From Actinomycetes bacterium (GTDB lineage Bacteria > Actinomycetota > Actinomycetes > JAJYSQ01): DNA of 5,459 nt. The notes beneath the pieces were generated by a model that saw nothing but the letters and a program-made list of their open reading frames with translations, did not search any database and was not told where the DNA came from. The stretch lies in NCBI GenBank assembly GCA_021793495.1, contig JAJYSQ010000164.1, positions 1-5,459 of the forward strand, written 5' to 3'. Position 1 is the first letter of the stretch. Each line of letters begins with the position of its first letter. Below are positions 4,603-5,459 of the stretch, piece after piece. The position numbers were made by a program, and so were the translations under genes.

Positions 4603-5459
4603 GTGCGGATCTCGATCACCCTGGCCAGCAGAGGTCCCGGGTGGGCGGCTGCGACCCGGCATCTGGAGCGGTCGTTGACCGCCACCGGAGCCACGGTGGA
4701 CCTCGGCGGACCGACCGGACCAGGGCTGACCCCCCAGGTCGTCGTCGTGCTGGCCGACGAGCCGCTGGCGAGCACCGCCGACCGGGCGCTGGCCCAGCAC
4801 GCCCTGCACGGGACCCCGGTCATCCTCGCCGGGCCGACCCTGAGCAGCGCCGACGCCCCGGTGCTCAGCCAGGCCAGCGGGCTCGCGGTCGTGTCCACCA
4901 CCCCCGAGCACGAGATCCGACTGCGCCCCGGACCGGCAGCCGGTGCCCTCGGCGACCGGCTGGACCCACCGATCCTGGTGCGCGACCGGGTCACCCTGGT
5001 CACCACCGCCGCCGAGGATCTCGCCATCCTGCTCGAGGCCACCGTCGGTCTGGTGGCCTACCCCGTGGCCACCATGCGCCCGAGCACCGGGGTGGGCATG
5101 TTCTCCCTGGGCCGAGACCCTCAGGCCTGGCACGACCCGATCCTGGCCCGACTCTTGCTGCTGGTCCTGCGGCACGCGATCGGACTGGCCCAACCTCCGG
5201 CGGTACGGGTCGGCCTGCTGGGGTACGGCGCGATCGGCGCCGAGCACGCGACGGCGGTCAGCTCGGTCCCGGGCCTGGCGCTGGCCGCGGTGGCCGACCG
5301 TGCCCCCGCCCGGGTGCAAGCGGCCCGCGAGCTGGCCCCGGACATCACGGTGCTCGACGCCGAGGAGCTGGTCGGCGGGGACGCGGTCGACCTCGTGGTG
5401 GTGTCCACCGCGCCGAACAGCCACGCGCGCTGGGCGCTGGCCGCCCTGCGGACCGGCAA
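4603..5459 (+). CDS. Gfo/Idh/MocA-family oxidoreductase with N-terminal extra domain, C-terminus cut by window edge
   Basis: At least 285 residues, open to the right edge. Residues about 202-285 are a typical Gfo/Idh/MocA NAD(P)-binding fold: VRVGLLGYGAIGAEHATAV with GYGAIG at 207-212, the second strand ending AVADR, then DLVVVSTAPNSHARWALAAL. Such enzymes oxidise or reduce sugars, inositols or related compounds; the substrate-binding domain lies beyond the window. The first about 200 residues form a separate alpha/beta domain (ISITLASRGPGW at 3-14; VVVVLADEPL, then GTPVILAGP near 70-78), somewhat like ThuA or glutamine-amidotransferase-type folds, though I cannot assign it. GTG at 4603 is preceded by AAGGTGG (4592-4598); an in-frame GTG at 4576 would add nine residues and has no such site. 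It is divergent from nuoB by 99 bp. The Rossmann part is confident; the function and the N-terminal domain are not. Confidence 0.85.
   Translation, partial: MRISITLASRGPGWAAATRHLERSLTATGATVDLGGPTGPGLTPQVVVVLADEPLASTADRALAQHALHGTPVILAGPTLSSADAPVLSQASGLAVVSTTPEHEIRLRPGPAAGALGDRLDPPILVRDRVTLVTTAAEDLAILLEATVGLVAYPVATMRPSTGVGMFSLGRDPQAWHDPILARLLLLVLRHAIGLAQPPAVRVGLLGYGAIGAEHATAVSSVPGLALAAVADRAPARVQAARELAPDITVLDAEELVGGDAVDLVVVSTAPNSHARWALAALRTG

Noticed and set aside
4558..5424. Long minus-strand reading frame of 288 codons opposite the Gfo/Idh/MocA gene
   Set aside because: The plus strand has a clear Rossmann motif and a ribosome binding site; the minus translation is Gly/His/Gln-rich with no recognisable domain.

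Overview
The window is GC-rich throughout, most gene starts are GTG or carry strong GGAGG-type ribosome binding sites, and the gene content (FabG-like SDR, tRNA-Tyr/Thr/Met followed by rpmG, YajQ, an HtpX-type protease, a partial nuo set) points to a high-GC actinobacterium. No species can be named from the sequence alone. Coding density is high and no gene-free stretch exceeds 300 bases.

Left part (1-1420), all on the minus strand and read right to left: tRNA-Tyr(GTA), tRNA-Thr(GGT), tRNA-Met(CAT), then rpmG (ribosomal protein bL33, four-cysteine zinc form, GTG start), then a short-chain dehydrogenase/reductase that runs off the left edge. A perfect 13-bp hairpin sits between tRNA-Met and rpmG. 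The tRNA-Thr/tRNA-Met/rpmG order resembles a well-known actinobacterial neighbourhood; in mycobacteria rpmG is followed there by the hadABC dehydratase genes, whereas here the next gene is a ketoreductase-type SDR.

Middle part (1508-2919): a plus-strand YajQ-family gene diverges from the tRNA cluster and converges, 41 bp away, on a minus-strand M48/HtpX-type membrane metalloprotease.

Right part (3072-4503): a compact minus-strand operon of three complex I-like genes, nuoB-nuoC-nuoI, joined by two GTGA start/stop overlaps. NuoB keeps its four N2-cluster cysteines and NuoI keeps both 4Fe-4S motifs, so the proteins look functional. No nuoD, nuoA, nuoH, nuoJ-N or nuoEFG is adjacent: htpX lies downstream and a divergent gene lies upstream. 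This detached three-subunit module is the most interesting feature of the window. The divergent gene (4603 to the right edge) encodes a Gfo/Idh/MocA-type oxidoreductase whose Rossmann domain is preceded by about 200 residues of a separate, poorly recognised domain. The 99-bp divergent intergenic region carries a long imperfect dyad.

Inference: the left part is housekeeping translation plus lipid or ketone reduction, and the right part is a redox and membrane-quality-control block. Nothing looks like phage, IS, CRISPR or recent transfer.
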